From a virus: 42,772 bases of DNA. Position numbers and translations under genes: made by a program. A model generated the notes under the pieces. That model had not been told where the DNA came from, made no database searches, and saw nothing but the letters and a program-made list of their open reading frames with translations. This document shows, piece by piece, positions 40,902 through 42,772 of this stretch. The stretch covers positions 1 through 42,772 of the IMG/VR virus record IMGVR_UViG_3300028883_000077; one strand, 5' to 3'. How positions within the stretch are numbered: position 1 is the first letter of the stretch; each line of letters begins with the position of its first letter.

Positions 40902-42772
40902 TTATGCTACTCTCCAAATTTCTAATCGTGCAAATCGAATGCTTGATGTATGAAAAGACCCTTGCATTCTATACCGCAATGTAATAGTTTGAACACCCGA
41001 ATAGGTGTTAGTGTTAAATCCTGTAAACGGTGTCCAGTCAGCGGTATCTTCGTGTTCAACGGAAGGATCTGCTATTTCAGTGCCATTGCGTGATATTGAA
41101 ACGTCTGTACGTCCAGACGTGCTCGTTCCACTAACTTCACAATACCATTGTATTCTATATGTACCACTTGGTAATGATGGAGTTGTCATTGTTAACTTTG
41201 TTTGATAGCTAGTGGAGGTTGTTGACGATGTTCCGCTACTTTCCTCAAACTGGTAGTTTGATCCAAAAACTGAACTGCTACCTGCATTAACTAAATCTTG
41301 CCACGATCCGTTCTCATACCCTTCTAGTTTGTTGGTAGAGGTGTTATAACGGATCATACCATTGGCTGGCGATCCTGGACGTTGTGCCGTTGTTCCCACC
41401 GGAATACGAAGGAAGTTGCTATCCAACGACATAATCTCCGTGCCACCATTTGACACGTTACCTTGGTACCAACTAAATCCAGTTGTTCTGTTTGCGGTGG
41501 AACCGCGAGCACCAAACGAGTTTTCATACTGTGGTGATGAAAACGACCCATTACCGATAGTGCGGAATGAAATATACGGGGAATCATCATCTTCGTCGAT
41601 TAAACGAAGGTTTGGCGTATTGCTATCATAATGGTAGAGAATCCATCCACTGATACCAGGAGATCCTCTATTGAAGTATGTACGCAATCCTTCGATTTCT
41701 GATCCAGGTGTATTAACTTCAATATATAACGTGGCATCACCTGTTTCGCCACATTCTATGTCAGTACCAATGTTAAGCATTGCTGTTTCAGCAATACCGT
41801 TGATTGCAACACGTTTTGCAGTTGGACAATACTCAAACGCACTATCGCCAGCAAATCCACCCGCACCATCATTGTACTGGACGTCACGAATATCTCCGCC
41901 TGGTGTAGCATCGGCACCTGCTGGGCCTTCAGGTCCTTGAGGTCCTTCGGGTCCTTGAATACCTTGCGTACCCTGAGGTCCTTGTGGCCCTTGGGGACCA
42001 GTTTCTCCCTGAGGTCCTGCTGGGCCAGTATCGCCAGTGTCTCCTTTAACACCCTGAGGTCCTTGAGGTCCAGTTTCGCCTTGTGGTCCTTGTGGTCCAG
42101 TGTCTCCCTGAGGTCCTTGCGGGCCGGGATCACCTGTGTCACCTTTAGGTCCTTGAACGCCCGCAGCACCAGCAACAGACATATCTGTGATATATGTCCA
42201 GTTAGCTCCGTCATAAAAATACAAACGACCATAATCAGGATCTGTATCTGGCAGTGTTCCAGCAACTAAGCCAAACTTGCCTGCTGTAACGGAACCGGCT
42301 AACAATTCCGCAACAGAGTTGAATATGGTTTCAATTTCAAAACTTGTTCCGTCGGCACCTGCAGGTCCTTGAGGTCCTTGTGCTCCAGCTGGGCCAATTA
42401 GGCTTGCAATGAAGTCGGATTCTGTTCCAGTGTTCCCTACAGCCAGCCAAGACTGGTATGCGCTACCTACACCCGTCGGTCCGTCGACACCAAGTACAGT
42501 AATGTAATGGTCTGTATCTACCGGAGTGTCGTTGGTTGTACTGTTATCTCCTTGACCAACAACTACTCGGAATGATGATGATGTTACGTTAGAAATTTGA
42601 ATGTTTGTGTCGGTCGTTGTTCCGAGCGGAAGTCCTAGTACAACATAGTGTGGCGACCCATAGTCTTGCGATAGCGTATAGTCGTATGTTCCTGTTCCAG
42701 TTCGGTTTACTGTCAATCCGTTACTTGATGCAAGTGTGCCATTGGCAAATGTTTTTGCATAGGCATAAACAC
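40902..42772 (-). CDS. Collagen-repeat tail-fibre protein, 5' end beyond window
   Basis: At least 622 codons are visible. The frame stays open to the right edge (reading [16 protein letters not shown] before the apparent TTG start at 42716), so the true start is outside the window. A beta-rich N-terminal part is followed by a short G-x-y segment ([16 protein letters not shown], about 42352-42399) and a long collagen-like block (about 41910-42162). The C-terminal region has fibre-type motifs ([19 protein letters not shown]) and ends in a beta-sandwich ([13 protein letters not shown]-like). Collagen-like stalks form trimers in phage fibres. It probably is a tail fibre or adhesin. Confidence 0.85.
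   Translation of the reverse strand, partial: VYAYAKTFANGTLASSNGLTVNRTGTGTYDYTLSQDYGSPHYVVLGLPLGTTTDTNIQISNVTSSSFRVVVGQGDNSTTNDTPVDTDHYITVLGVDGPTGVGSAYQSWLAVGNTGTESDFIASLIGPAGAQGPQGPAGADGTSFEIETIFNSVAELLAGSVTAGKFGLVAGTLPDTDPDYGRLYFYDGANWTYITDMSVAGAAGVQGPKGDTGDPGPQGPQGDTGPQGPQGETGPQGPQGVKGDTGDTGPAGPQGETGPQGPQGPQGTQGIQGPEGPQGPEGPAGADATPGGDIRDVQYNDGAGGFAGDSAFEYCPTAKRVAINGIAETAMLNIGTDIECGETGDATLYIEVNTPGSEIEGLRTYFNRGSPGISGWILYHYDSNTPNLRLIDEDDDSPYISFRTIGNGSFSSPQYENSFGARGSTANRTTGFSWYQGNVSNGGTEIMSLDSNFLRIPVGTTAQRPGSPANGMIRYNTSTNKLEGYENGSWQDLVNAGSSSVFGSNYQFEESSGTSSTTSTSYQTKLTMTTPSLPSGTYRIQWYCEVSGTSTSGRTDVSISRNGTEIADPSVEHEDTADWTPFTGFNTNTYSGVQTITLRYRMQGSFHTSSIRFARLEIWRVA
41910..42162 (-). repeat. Collagen-like G-x-y repeat tract
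   Basis: About 80 residues of G-x-y with GPQ, GET, GDT and GPE units (for example [16 protein letters not shown]). At DNA level it appears as recurring CCTTGAGGTCC-type 9-mers. It is a protein stalk, not a CRISPR array. Confidence 0.92.

Noticed and set aside
41910-42162. CRISPR-like or tandem DNA repeat
   Set aside because: The repeats are short, imperfect and in frame with a G-x-y collagen pattern; there are no spacers.
40902-42716. TTG at 42716 as start of the collagen-repeat protein
   Set aside because: The frame stays open beyond it to the window edge with fibre-like sequence, so the gene simply continues outside the window.

Overview
The window reads as part of the genome of a T4-superfamily myovirus. 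Diagnostic genes are gp32 (single-stranded DNA-binding protein), UvsX, UvsY, UvsW, the clamp-loader ATPase gp44 and a probable gp62, together with NATAAATA late-promoter motifs and a large block of tail-fibre genes. Every supportable gene lies on the minus strand, so transcription runs from high to low coordinates. Genes are packed with 1-30 nt overlaps or gaps, and the longest stretch without a gene is 197 nt (24245-24441). The proteobacterial-type 7Fe ferredoxin and the consensus sigma70 promoters suggest a proteobacterial host, but the sequence does not name it. I saw no tRNA, CRISPR array, integrase or insertion sequence.

Layout in transcription order. (1) 42772-24442: an adhesin and tail-fibre block. 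It holds a collagen-repeat fibre protein that runs off the right edge, two small structural or hypothetical genes, a large fibre (1150 aa), two tandem copies of a two-gene unit (Ig/FN3-like protein plus a 1165-1178 aa protein), and a second large fibre (876 aa). (2) 24441-24245: a regulatory region with a long hairpin, a late promoter, a consensus sigma70 promoter and a predicted gp32 leader pseudoknot. (3) 24244-14398: a recombination/replication operon (gp32, uvsX, ferredoxin, conserved unknown, RlaP-like nucleotidyltransferase, unknown, uvsY, uvsW, sulfotransferase, several small T4-like genes, a truncated DnaE-like protein and a GroES-like protein). (4) 14350-10049: a membrane/coiled-coil protein, gp44 with its own sigma70 promoter, small genes, gp62-like and a zinc-finger protein. 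(5) 9996-6759: two tail-fibre-like proteins and one small protein behind late promoters. (6) 6747-1: a compact cluster of four radical SAM genes, two paralogous partner proteins, an unknown 339 aa protein and a 176 aa protein whose only cysteines lie in a C-terminal CHSQCHSQCHG repeat.

The most unusual content is the left-hand radical SAM cluster. It directly follows late tail-fibre genes, is translationally coupled throughout, and has a plausible substrate next to the SPASM maturase. The same genome carries a complete ferredoxin that could supply electrons to such enzymes. I propose a phage-encoded peptide or virion-protein modification system; this is inference from context. Two RNA-level findings also stand out: a T4-style pseudoknot in the gp32 leader, and a sequence in the gp44 promoter spacer that would mask the gp44 ribosome-binding site only in read-through transcripts.
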